Shown here: one piece after another, positions 27,526 through 35,044 of the stretch | Layout of the letters: every line of letters starts with the position of its first letter | Position numbering within the stretch: position 1 is the stretch's first letter | Assembly: GCF_000018065.1 (NCBI RefSeq) | Contig: NC_009840.1 | Location: 1,240,001 to 1,304,000, forward strand | DNA length: 64,000 nucleotides | Reading direction: 5' to 3' | Source of the DNA: Prochlorococcus marinus str. MIT 9215 | Lineage (GTDB): Bacteria; Cyanobacteriota; Cyanobacteriia; PCC-6307; Cyanobiaceae | Made by a program: the position numbers and the translations under genes | The notes under the pieces: generated by a model | Told to the model about the DNA's origin: nothing | Seen by the model: the letters and a program-made list of their open reading frames with translations, nothing else | The model's database searches: none

Positions 27526-28881
27526 ATGAAAGAATGGATTTATTTACCTATTGAGACAAAGAATAGAGAGCTACATAGCAGAATCTTGTTAGCTTTAAAT
27601 GCGGTATTAGAGAACTTTAATGTAGTAATTGCTTCGAAAAATAAATTAAGAAAATTAATAAGATATTATCCTCCAGGTTTTGTATTTTTTAAAGATCATG
27701 CATCCAATAAAACCAAAGAATTCATGGAAGAAGCTATATCTTATAGTCACAAAATTATATTATTAGATGAAGAGTCTATTGTATTTCATCCTGATGATAT
27801 CTTTAAAAAAATAAGAGTTAATATTGAGGCTACAAAATTAATTGATCATGCTTTCTTTATAGGAAAAGAACACAAAAATGTATATGAAAGAATAAATGTA
27901 TTGAAATTTCTTAAGGATTTTACGATTAGTGGGAATCCAAGATTTGACATGACTACTCCCCTTTTAAGAGATACTTATAAAAATGAGGTTTTGAAATTAA
28001 GAAAGAAATATGGAAAATTTATATTAGTTAATACTCATTTTGCCCAAGCAAATCATCTTGATGGCGATAGAGGATTTTTGGCAAGGGTTAAGAAAAGTGA
28101 TTATGCTAATGATTTAGAAGTAAGAAAATATCTTGAAGATTTAAGTAATGAAAGAAAAAAATTATTTGAAAATTATTGCAAAGATTTAATTCCTAATCTT
28201 TCAAAAGAGTTTAAGGATTTTAAAATAATAATAAGAACACATCCTGAGGAAAACGATAGTAAATACGAATTACTTGCTAGGAAATTTAAAAACATAATTG
28301 TAATACATAAAGGCTCTGTTCATCCTTGGATATTAGCCTCTGAATTATTAATTCATTCAGGATGTACTACTGGAACAGAAGCATATGCTCTTGACAAGAT
28401 ATCTATTTTTTATAATTGCTTAAAATTAAATTATCCTGGACTATCAACTTATGAAGTAGAAAACAAAACTCAACTTTTTTCTTTAATCAAAACTATTATT
28501 AAAGGAAATACTAAAAAAGTTAATAATGATTTAAAAAAACTGCAAAAAATAATTAATCTTTCGGAAGATTTATTGTCTTTTGATTCAATAATTCAGGCAC
28601 TCAAGAAATATAAATTTAAAAGAAAAGGAATAGAAATAAATTTATCTTTTCAAAAAGAGTTAATAAATAATTTACTTGAGTCAGTTGTTTATTTTTTTAG
28701 GAATATAAAATTTTTATTCTATCGCAAGGGTATGGTAAAAAGCGGAAGAAAAAAGTTTAATGGATTAAATAAAAAAGAGTCAATCATAATAATTAATGCT
28801 TTAAAAAAACAATTATCTATTAGAAAATCTATTCAGATTTATAATCTTGGCCCTGACGCAATTTTAGTTAAGAATAAATAA
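27526..28881 (+). CDS. Capsule/surface carbohydrate biosynthesis protein, GT-B-like
   Basis: A 451-residue soluble protein. Segments such as TISGNPRFDMT (about 140), KFILVNTHF, IIIRTHPEEND, VIHKGSVHPWILASELLIHSGCTTGTEAYALD are the hallmark of surface carbohydrate biosynthesis proteins related to polysialyltransferase/CDP-glycerol glycerophosphotransferase folds. The C-terminal 100 residues are lysine-rich and less conserved. It resembles the 463-aa protein at 12169 in general layout. It likely transfers a sugar or polyol unit or activates an intermediate, but no reaction is assigned to it here. It lies 3 bp downstream of the methyltransferase gene. Confidence 0.65.
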   Translation: MKEWIYLPIETKNRELHSRILLALNAVLENFNVVIASKNKLRKLIRYYPPGFVFFKDHASNKTKEFMEEAISYSHKIILLDEESIVFHPDDIFKKIRVNIEATKLIDHAFFIGKEHKNVYERINVLKFLKDFTISGNPRFDMTTPLLRDTYKNEVLKLRKKYGKFILVNTHFAQANHLDGDRGFLARVKKSDYANDLEVRKYLEDLSNERKKLFENYCKDLIPNLSKEFKDFKIIIRTHPEENDSKYELLARKFKNIIVIHKGSVHPWILASELLIHSGCTTGTEAYALDKISIFYNCLKLNYPGLSTYEVENKTQLFSLIKTIIKGNTKKVNNDLKKLQKIINLSEDLLSFDSIIQALKKYKFKRKGIEINLSFQKELINNLLESVVYFFRNIKFLFYRKGMVKSGRKKFNGLNKKESIIIINALKKQLSIRKSIQIYNLGPDAILVKNK

Positions 28882-29095
28882 TAAATAAATAATAGATAAA
28901 AATGTGTTATGTAGAAATAGTTTTCTCCAAAAACATTAAAAAGAAAAGAAAAAGATTTATTAAAAAAAAGTAATACCTATCAGAAGAATGACATATTAGA
29001 GGTTTTATTCCCCACTCAGGATGATGATTAAATTTCAATAATTATGTTGCATAATAGTGTAAAGTAACGAATTAGTTAATTCTTTGAGGTTTAAT

Positions 29096-30151
29096 TTGAA
29101 AATTTCATTTAGTAAGTCATTGCTAGATATCTTATCTTTAAAGAATGGATTTCTGGAAAAAAATGATCACCATTTAAAAGATGCTCTCTTAATTAATCAA
29201 AAATATAATCTTCAGGACTTAAGAAAACAATGTAAAAACTGCCAATTGACATTGAAGCAGAATTATTTTGATTTTACTAATCATGGTGTTAACTATAAAA
29301 TATGTGAAGAATGTGGTCATTTGAATGGTGAGAGAGATGATTCAATTGAATTTACTCAATGGTTATATAAGGATGATGGAGGTTCACATTACTCTGAAAA
29401 TTATTTAGAAGATTACGAAAGTAGAGTATCTAATATTTATTTACCTAAAGCGAAGTTTCTCAAAGATTCACTTATGGATTGTTGCGGAGTAAAAACTTTT
29501 TCACTAAGTGACTTCGGATGTGGTGGAGGCCATTTTGTTCATTCTCTTAGTACTTTGGGTGTTAAGGCAAATGGTTTTGATATTTCTGATCAATTAATTA
29601 ACCTAGCAAGTAAAGTATGGGACAATTCTAATAAGTTTTCTGTCAAACCTCCCTTTCTTCGTTTGTCTTCTGAGGATGATTTAATCAGAGAAATTATCAG
29701 GTGCGAATCTGATGTGATTAGTTTTACTGGTGCACTTGAGCATCTTATGAACCCTAATAATGCATTGCAAGCATTTGTTGATTCAAGTTCTAAATATTTT
29801 TTCTTTAGTGTCCCTTTATTTTCATTAAGTACTTTCATTGAAAATGTCAGCAGCAATACCTTCCCAAGACATTTAAGTGGAGGACATACTCATCTATATA
29901 CCCATGAATCAATAGATTATTTCTGTAATAAATATTCTTTTGAGAAAGTTTCACAATGGCATTTTGGCACTGATGCAATGGATTTGAGACGCTCACTAAT
30001 TGTAGAAACCGCTAAAAAGGGCATGTCTGAATCTGCAAAAGAACTATTAGAAAAGAAATTTCTTAGTCCTTCAATTACGAACGAAATTCAACAGGTCTTA
30101 GATAAACATTTTGGAGGAAGTGAGACTCATATGCTTATAAAAAAGAGATAA
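29096..30151 (+). CDS. SAM-dependent methyltransferase with N-terminal zinc-ribbon-like motif
   Basis: A 351-residue protein. The CKNC...CEEC pairs (about residues 45-78) suggest a small zinc-binding N-terminal domain like that of sugar C-methyltransferases. The methyltransferase core follows: SDFGCGGGHFVHSL, ANGFDISDQL, ISFTGALEHLMNP and YFFFSVPLFS. I chose the TTG at 29096 because a GAGG sits 6 bp before it; a longer frame from a TTG at 29084 exists but lacks a site. It is isolated from its neighbours by 214 bp on the left and lies just left of the tRNA-Ser. The substrate is unknown, probably a nucleotide sugar. Confidence 0.82.
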   Translation: MKISFSKSLLDILSLKNGFLEKNDHHLKDALLINQKYNLQDLRKQCKNCQLTLKQNYFDFTNHGVNYKICEECGHLNGERDDSIEFTQWLYKDDGGSHYSENYLEDYESRVSNIYLPKAKFLKDSLMDCCGVKTFSLSDFGCGGGHFVHSLSTLGVKANGFDISDQLINLASKVWDNSNKFSVKPPFLRLSSEDDLIREIIRCESDVISFTGALEHLMNPNNALQAFVDSSSKYFFFSVPLFSLSTFIENVSSNTFPRHLSGGHTHLYTHESIDYFCNKYSFEKVSQWHFGTDAMDLRRSLIVETAKKGMSESAKELLEKKFLSPSITNEIQQVLDKHFGGSETHMLIKKR

Positions 30152-30350
30152 TTTAATTTCCTCTTTTTTACTGGCAAAAACCAACACAGAATTTAGCAAA
30201 AGTATCTAACCAAAACCAACGAAGAAGATACATTTAGGACAATGACTAGGAGAGCAAAATCAATAAATCTGAGCACAAGATGACAGATGATCCTTTACAC
30301 AAATTAGACTTTTTGACGATATCTGACGATTCCTTATTCGTATAAAATTA

Positions 30351-30434
30351 CAGAGAGGGTGGGATCGAACCCACGAATAATTGCCTATTAAACGATTTCG
30401 AGTCTTTCGCTTTCGACCACTCAGGAGCCTCTCC
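30351..30434 (-). tRNA. tRNA-Ser(CGA), apparently degenerate
   Basis: The minus strand gives an 84-nt class II tRNA. A 7-bp acceptor stem (with a G-U pair at the end) and a variable arm with a 4-bp stem are present, and the anticodon CGA lies at 30398-30400 (complement). Several features are poor. The T arm has a 5-bp stem but only a 6-nt loop (TTCGAT, one base short). The D stem has a C-C mismatch. The anticodon stem has an A-G mismatch. These suggest a decayed copy or an integration-site duplicate instead of the cell's working tRNA, unless the sequence carries errors. Confidence 0.75.
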
Positions 30435-30438
30435 TTAC

Positions 30439-30811
30439 TATGTAAATATTCAAACTAATTGGATTTTTGAATTAGCTGAGTTAGATGGCATGACAAATAA
30501 AAAAGACACTGCTCAAATTAAAAGTCTTTTAAGTTCTTCTACTGATAATTTCAGAAGACCCTATGAAGCATTAACATAAAACATCCGAGGCCTTCGATTT
30601 TTTTGGCACTTGCAATCGAGGAGATTTTCTTGCAGATAGTACAGGATCTAGAAGATTTCATGTTATTGATCTTGGAGATAAATCTATTGATTTACATCTA
30701 GTAAAAAATGATCAATTTAAAATTATAAAAGGAGCTTTAATTGAATTTAGAAATGGAGAAAAAAATTTAATTAATTCTTCTTTATCTTTGTCAGAAAGCC
30801 CATTAGCCTAA
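30439..30811 (+). pseudogene. Remnant of a VirE/VapE-type primase-helicase of an integrative element
   Basis: Starting 4 bp beyond the 5' end of the tRNA-Ser, one frame reads NWIFELAELDGMTNKKD and STDNFRRPYEALT, then stops at 30579. A +1 shift continues from about 30578 with EAFDFFGTCNRGDFLADST, GSRRFHVIDLGDK and IDLHLVKND, to a stop at 30811. The ELAELD...DNFRRPY...GSRRF-VI series is the core of VirE-family P-loop proteins carried by phage-like and plasmid-like elements. The Walker A region and everything upstream are missing. It is a truncated, frameshifted fragment next to a tRNA, a typical integration scar. Confidence 0.85.
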
Positions 30812-31121
30812 TTAAATTAATGTAAAAAATTAATGTACTTAAGTTTAGAATAAAGCCTAATCATACTATCCTCTTAATCCCCAAATAAATTATTCACTTA
30901 ATCGATATCAATTTTTCTTTTACAAATAATTACTATACATTTTTCAAATATCTAAAGAAACCAAAACTATTTTTCTCACTAAAAAAATATAACCAATCTT
31001 TTTTATCAGATTCATATTTAATAAACTATTGATCCAATAATTTTTAATTTTGTTATCAAATGTATAATTTAAATTAAAGCAAACCAAAAATCTTTTAAAA
31101 ATTCAATTAATTTTGTGCATT
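30812..31121. other. Non-coding spacer before apt
   Basis: This AT-rich 310-bp gap lies between the VirE remnant and the adenine phosphoribosyltransferase gene. I see no coding remnant, RNA gene or strong hairpin. The apt promoter should be here. Confidence 0.4.
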
Positions 31122-31640
31122 ATGTTGTCTGATAAATTGAAAGATAAAATAGGAAATTATCAAGATTTCCCAACCACGGGTATTTTGTTCAGAGACATTA
31201 CACCCATTTTAAGAGACCAAAAACTATTCTCAGAATTAATTGAGAAAATGTCTGAAAGTGACATTCTAAAAAAAGCTGATTGTCTTGTAGCTATTGATGC
31301 AAGAGGTTTTATTTTTGGTTCAAGTATTGCTCTGAACTTGTCTAAACCTTTTATACTAGCTAGAAAACCGGGTAAGTTACCTGGAGAATTAATTCAATCA
31401 TCCTACAAGCTTGAGTATGGAGAAAATTCTTTAGTTTTTCAATTAGATTCTCTTAAAAATTTTAAAAGTTTTGGAATAATAGATGATCTTTTGGCAACTG
31501 GTGGTACTGTAAATGCAGTTGCAAATTTATTAAATCAAAAAAATAAAATAATTACAGGATTATCAGTAGTTGTTGAATTGACAGAATTAAATGCTAGGTC
31601 AAATTTTAACTTTGAAGTTTCATCTGAAGTAAAATATTAA
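31122..31640 (+). CDS. apt: Adenine phosphoribosyltransferase
   Basis: A 172-residue type I phosphoribosyltransferase of standard length. The N-terminal DFPTTGILFRDITPIL stretch is specific to Apt; CLVAIDARGFIFGSSIA is the adenine/loop segment and IIDDLLATGGTVNA is the PRPP-binding loop. It joins adenine with PRPP to form AMP. I chose the ATG at 31122 over an upstream TTG because it matches the family start. It converges with the MTA/SAH nucleosidase gene, whose product releases the adenine that Apt recycles, with 8 bp between stops. Confidence 0.95.
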   Translation: MLSDKLKDKIGNYQDFPTTGILFRDITPILRDQKLFSELIEKMSESDILKKADCLVAIDARGFIFGSSIALNLSKPFILARKPGKLPGELIQSSYKLEYGENSLVFQLDSLKNFKSFGIIDDLLATGGTVNAVANLLNQKNKIITGLSVVVELTELNARSNFNFEVSSEVKY

Positions 31641-31648
31641 TAAATTTT

Positions 31649-32401
31649 TTATATAAAACTTTCTACTAAAACAGTAATCAATTGATGTGACCATTTTTTA
31701 TAGGTTTTAACAAATTCACTAAATTCCTCTTCAGAGCCTTCATTCGCATTATCTGAAATAACTCTTATAACTAACCATGGTATCTCTTCTTGGATTGATA
31801 CCTGTGCGAATGCCGCTCCTTCCATTTCAATAGCACTTAAATTAGGTATATTTGATAATATTTTCATAAAACTTTCTTGATCACTTACAAATTGATCACC
31901 TGATGCAATTATTCCTTTTTTTACTTTGCCGTATTTTGAATATTTTGAAATCAAATCATTATTTGTAAGTCTTTTAAATAAATGCTCAAGTATATTCTCA
32001 TTTGGAATGAGTTCTTTTTGTTTTAGTGGAGGAATAACTAATTTATCAAATAAAGGAGTTGCATCCATATCATGCTGAATCAAACATTTACCTAAGACTA
32101 TGTCCCACTGATTTATATCATCTTGGGCTGAACCAGCTACTCCAGTAAACAAAATTAATTCAACTGGAATGTTTTTATAGTTGTTTCCAATTAATCTTGT
32201 AGTAGCCCTTGCAGCACTTACCTTACCCCAACCACTGAAAGCAATACTTAAATAAATATATTGATTGTTTTTATTAACCCATTTACCAGAATATATATTT
32301 AAATCCCCAAAATTAACCTTTTTGATATCTTCAAGGTCTTCAAGAATTGTCCCAATCTCTTCAGGCATAGCACTTAATATTCCTATATGTCTGTATTTCA
32401 T
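31649..32401 (-). CDS. mtnN: 5'-methylthioadenosine/S-adenosylhomocysteine nucleosidase
   Basis: A 250-residue Pfs-type nucleosidase. The opening HIGILSAMPEEIGTIL, FTGVAGSAQDDINQWDIV, ASGDQFVSD and the AIEMEGAAFAQVS segment with its catalytic acid are diagnostic, and VIRVISDNAN carries the conserved Asp. It cleaves adenine from MTA and SAH. It converges with apt, giving a two-gene adenine salvage unit inside the island, where many SAM-dependent enzymes are encoded. Confidence 0.93.
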   Translation of the reverse strand: MKYRHIGILSAMPEEIGTILEDLEDIKKVNFGDLNIYSGKWVNKNNQYIYLSIAFSGWGKVSAARATTRLIGNNYKNIPVELILFTGVAGSAQDDINQWDIVLGKCLIQHDMDATPLFDKLVIPPLKQKELIPNENILEHLFKRLTNNDLISKYSKYGKVKKGIIASGDQFVSDQESFMKILSNIPNLSAIEMEGAAFAQVSIQEEIPWLVIRVISDNANEGSEEEFSEFVKTYKKWSHQLITVLVESFI

Positions 32402-32527
32402 TTCTAATAAAGTATTAATTATATTATGGTCAATTCACATGCATTAAATCTTTAAAAAAGCACCATTTGTATCAAATAAAAAAATAAAAAAAAAATTTTT
32501 TAATAAATGCTAATATGTTATAAAAAC

Positions 32528-33676
32528 ATGTCTAAGAATAAACCCTTAGTTTCGGGTGGAAAAAGTTTAAATATAAATACAAAAACAAGTTCAGAGAAAT
32601 GTTCTGATAAGTTCAAAGATAGCATTAATAATATTTCAATTAAGGCTAGAAATTTTTGTGATAATGCTGAATGGTTTTACTTTTTAAAAGCCAAAAAAAA
32701 ATTTATGGATTCTGAAGAATTATGGTGGCAAGCTTTAACTTTGCAAGAAAAAAAAGTTATAAATGGTCTTGAAGATTTTAAAATCCCAGCTTATCTAGGT
32801 TATAGAAATTCGTTTAAAGATGGTATTAATAGAAAAGATTATAAAAAAAAACCTATATTTACCTTACTAGAGGTAGCTAGTGCATGTAATATTAAATGTC
32901 CTTTTTGTTTTCAAAGTGATCCATCTTTTACAACTAAAGAATACATGGGGATTATCGATACGAAACTAGCTTTAAGAGCAGTTGATGAAATTGATGATAT
33001 GAAAATCAGAGGAATTACTATTGCCAGTAGGGGTGAGCCTCTTTTATATAACGATTTAGAATTATTACTAAACTACATAAAAACAAAGGATAATATTTTA
33101 GAAATAAAAGTAAATACTAATGCTAAACGTTTAACAGAAAAAAGATTAATAAAATTAATCAATACCCCTATAAACATTTTAGTAATATCAACAGATCATT
33201 ACGAAAAAGATAAATATGAAAAATTTAGACATGGATCGAATTATGAAACTTTTATAAAAAATATTACAAAAATTAATGAAGTAAGATCATCTTTTAATAG
33301 AGAATCTAATTTATACACAAGGGCTAGCGGCGTTAAGGTTGATCCTAAAATGGATGTAGAAAAATTTGACGATTTCTACAAACAATATTTTGACGAAAGT
33401 GGATCAGTTGATGCGATAGAAAGATGGAATACCTACACTAATGAAAAAGAACAAGGGGAACTAAACCCCTGTGGCTTTCCTTTTGAAAAGATGTATATTT
33501 GGTATGATGGAGTAATAAATCCCTGTGATAATGACTATAAATCTCAACTTTCTCCTGGTAAATTTGGAGAATTAACATTAAAACAATGTTGGGATAATAT
33601 GCAAATATTAAGAGAGGAAATGTTAAATAATAGAAGGCATCTTCATGAACCTTGTGACAGATGTTATGTAAGTTAA
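32528..33676 (+). CDS. Radical SAM enzyme with SPASM-type C-terminal cluster motif
   Basis: A 382-residue protein. The CNIKCPFCF motif (Cx3Cx2C) in EVASACNIKCPFCF binds the radical SAM 4Fe-4S cluster; ITIASRGEPLLYND matches the usual GGEP-like segment. The C-terminal PCGFPFEKMYIWYDGVINPCDNDY and EPCDRCY cysteines suggest a SPASM auxiliary cluster domain. I chose the ATG at 32528. It is 2 bp upstream of a Gfo/Idh gene, so the two are co-transcribed. Sugar dehydratases or epimerases of this class exist in polysaccharide loci; the substrate here is unknown. Confidence 0.85.
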   Translation: MSKNKPLVSGGKSLNINTKTSSEKCSDKFKDSINNISIKARNFCDNAEWFYFLKAKKKFMDSEELWWQALTLQEKKVINGLEDFKIPAYLGYRNSFKDGINRKDYKKKPIFTLLEVASACNIKCPFCFQSDPSFTTKEYMGIIDTKLALRAVDEIDDMKIRGITIASRGEPLLYNDLELLLNYIKTKDNILEIKVNTNAKRLTEKRLIKLINTPINILVISTDHYEKDKYEKFRHGSNYETFIKNITKINEVRSSFNRESNLYTRASGVKVDPKMDVEKFDDFYKQYFDESGSVDAIERWNTYTNEKEQGELNPCGFPFEKMYIWYDGVINPCDNDYKSQLSPGKFGELTLKQCWDNMQILREEMLNNRRHLHEPCDRCYVS

Positions 33677-33678
33677 AG

Positions 33679-34617
33679 ATGAACATCCTTTTTTACGGTT
33701 ATGGTAATCATGCAAAAAGAATAAAAAAATATTTGGATGAATATCTTACAATTCCTAAAAGCTATTGCTTTATTAAAAAGAGTATTGAAAATATAAATAA
33801 AGTTGATTCATTTAATGATATTAGTGAAGCAATTAAGAAATTTAAAGAATTTTCTTGTGTATTTATTGCATCTCCAAATGAATATCACCTGGAACACTTC
33901 AAAGATTGCATCAACTTTAAGATTCCCTATATTTATGTTGAGAAACCAGCAATAGGTATAGAAGAATTTTTACAAAAAAACTCTTTAAACAAATCTATTA
34001 AATTTTTACAAATTGGATATCACTATAACTACTCCCCAGCAATTAAAAAATTAAAAAATATTATTGAGGCTAACTCTTTTGGATCTTTAATCAGATTAGA
34101 TATTTTTTTTGGCAAAGGTATTGCTTTTAAAGGTAATTTTTTAGAAGGCTGGCGAGCACAGAAACATTCTCAAATATCAGAGACCTTAGGCTCTCATTTA
34201 TTAAACATTGCTATTTATCTTTTAGGCAGAGAAAATATCAAATACAATAAAAGTATAATTAAAAAAAGTGTTGAAAATAATTTTCATGATACCTATCATT
34301 TTTCTGGTTTTACAAAAGATTCTATTATGTTTTCTTTAACTGCAAGCTGGGGCAGTCCATTAAATCAATCGATAAAAGCATACTTTTCAAATTTAATTTG
34401 GTCATATGATATGAAAAATATTTCCAAAAAATACCCAAGAGATTGTTTTGACGAATATGGGTTGTTTAAAGCACCACCAGAAACCTTTGAAAATTGCGAA
34501 GACCCAGGTATTAATACAAGTATTTCTAGCTTTATTGATAAGGTTTTAAGTGGGAAAGATTATATTTTTGAATTAAACAACTCTGGTTTTACTTATGAAC
34601 TTTTAAGTAGAAATTAA
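33679..34617 (+). CDS. Gfo/Idh/MocA-family oxidoreductase
   Basis: A 312-residue NAD(P)-dependent oxidoreductase. The N-terminus NILFYGYGNHAKRIK is a Rossmann glycine motif variant. FIASPNEYHLEHFKDCIN and YIYVEKPAIG (Glu-Lys-Pro) are conserved, followed by QIGYHYNYSPAIKKLK and SLIRLDIFFGKGIAF. I chose the ATG at 33679 because the upstream frame overlaps the radical SAM gene. It probably oxidises or reduces a sugar nucleotide together with the radical SAM protein. It differs from the island's other Gfo/Idh protein (20234). Confidence 0.85.
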   Translation: MNILFYGYGNHAKRIKKYLDEYLTIPKSYCFIKKSIENINKVDSFNDISEAIKKFKEFSCVFIASPNEYHLEHFKDCINFKIPYIYVEKPAIGIEEFLQKNSLNKSIKFLQIGYHYNYSPAIKKLKNIIEANSFGSLIRLDIFFGKGIAFKGNFLEGWRAQKHSQISETLGSHLLNIAIYLLGRENIKYNKSIIKKSVENNFHDTYHFSGFTKDSIMFSLTASWGSPLNQSIKAYFSNLIWSYDMKNISKKYPRDCFDEYGLFKAPPETFENCEDPGINTSISSFIDKVLSGKDYIFELNNSGFTYELLSRN

Positions 34618-34731
34618 GTTTTTGTCTTAACTTTAATTTTGATGTTGTGCATTTTTGAGTAAATTCTATAATTTTGATTATATCTAAACTTCATAAACAG
34701 TAAACTATCTGAATCAAAAATGAAGCAAAAT
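34618..34731. other. Non-coding tail of the island gap
   Basis: This 114-bp stretch between the Gfo/Idh gene and the methyltransferase remnant is AT-rich and shows no recognisable feature. Confidence 0.3.
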
Positions 34732-35042
34732 TTATAATTTCTTATATTTTATTTGATCTTGAGCTAAAGAGATCACCCTATTTTTATTATAAGCTCCTCT
34801 ATTTTCTAAACTCTTTTCACTTAATTTAAGTTGGAATAAATTACAGTTTTTAAAGAAAAGCAAAAGGGACTTAATTTACCATAAAGCTTATTTCTCTAAA
34901 TAAGTAAAACATTTTCATTTTTATTTAGATCTGCACCTATCTGAGTAAACTTCTCTATAAGCAAGTTGAATTTGGGCCATTTATTTTTAGTCTCAAAGAC
35001 TTCATTGTGAAGTACTTCTAATTCCTTCTTACTAATACTCAT
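34732..35042 (-). pseudogene. Decayed class I methyltransferase-like gene fragment
   Basis: Three minus-strand frames join into one protein. An ATG at 35042 starts MSISKKELEVLHNEV, then WPKFNLLIEKFTQIGADLNK, NENVLLI and stop. A shifted frame supplies ERNKLYGKLSP. A third gives LLLFFKNCNLFQLKLSEKS, LENRGAYNKN and ends at 34732 with DQIKYKKL. The LYG...F-NC and RGAYNK phrases occur in class I methyltransferases of surface glycan loci, as far as I recall. Only about 100 codons remain. It begins 3 bp after the stop of the following asparagine synthetase gene, so it was once the next gene of that operon. Confidence 0.55.
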
Positions 35043-35044
35043 AT

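Noticed and set aside
30280-30345. 21-codon plus-strand frame left of the tRNA-Ser (MTDDPLHKLDFLTISDDSLF)
   Set aside because: Too short and no known relative; may be chance or a scrap of the mobile element.
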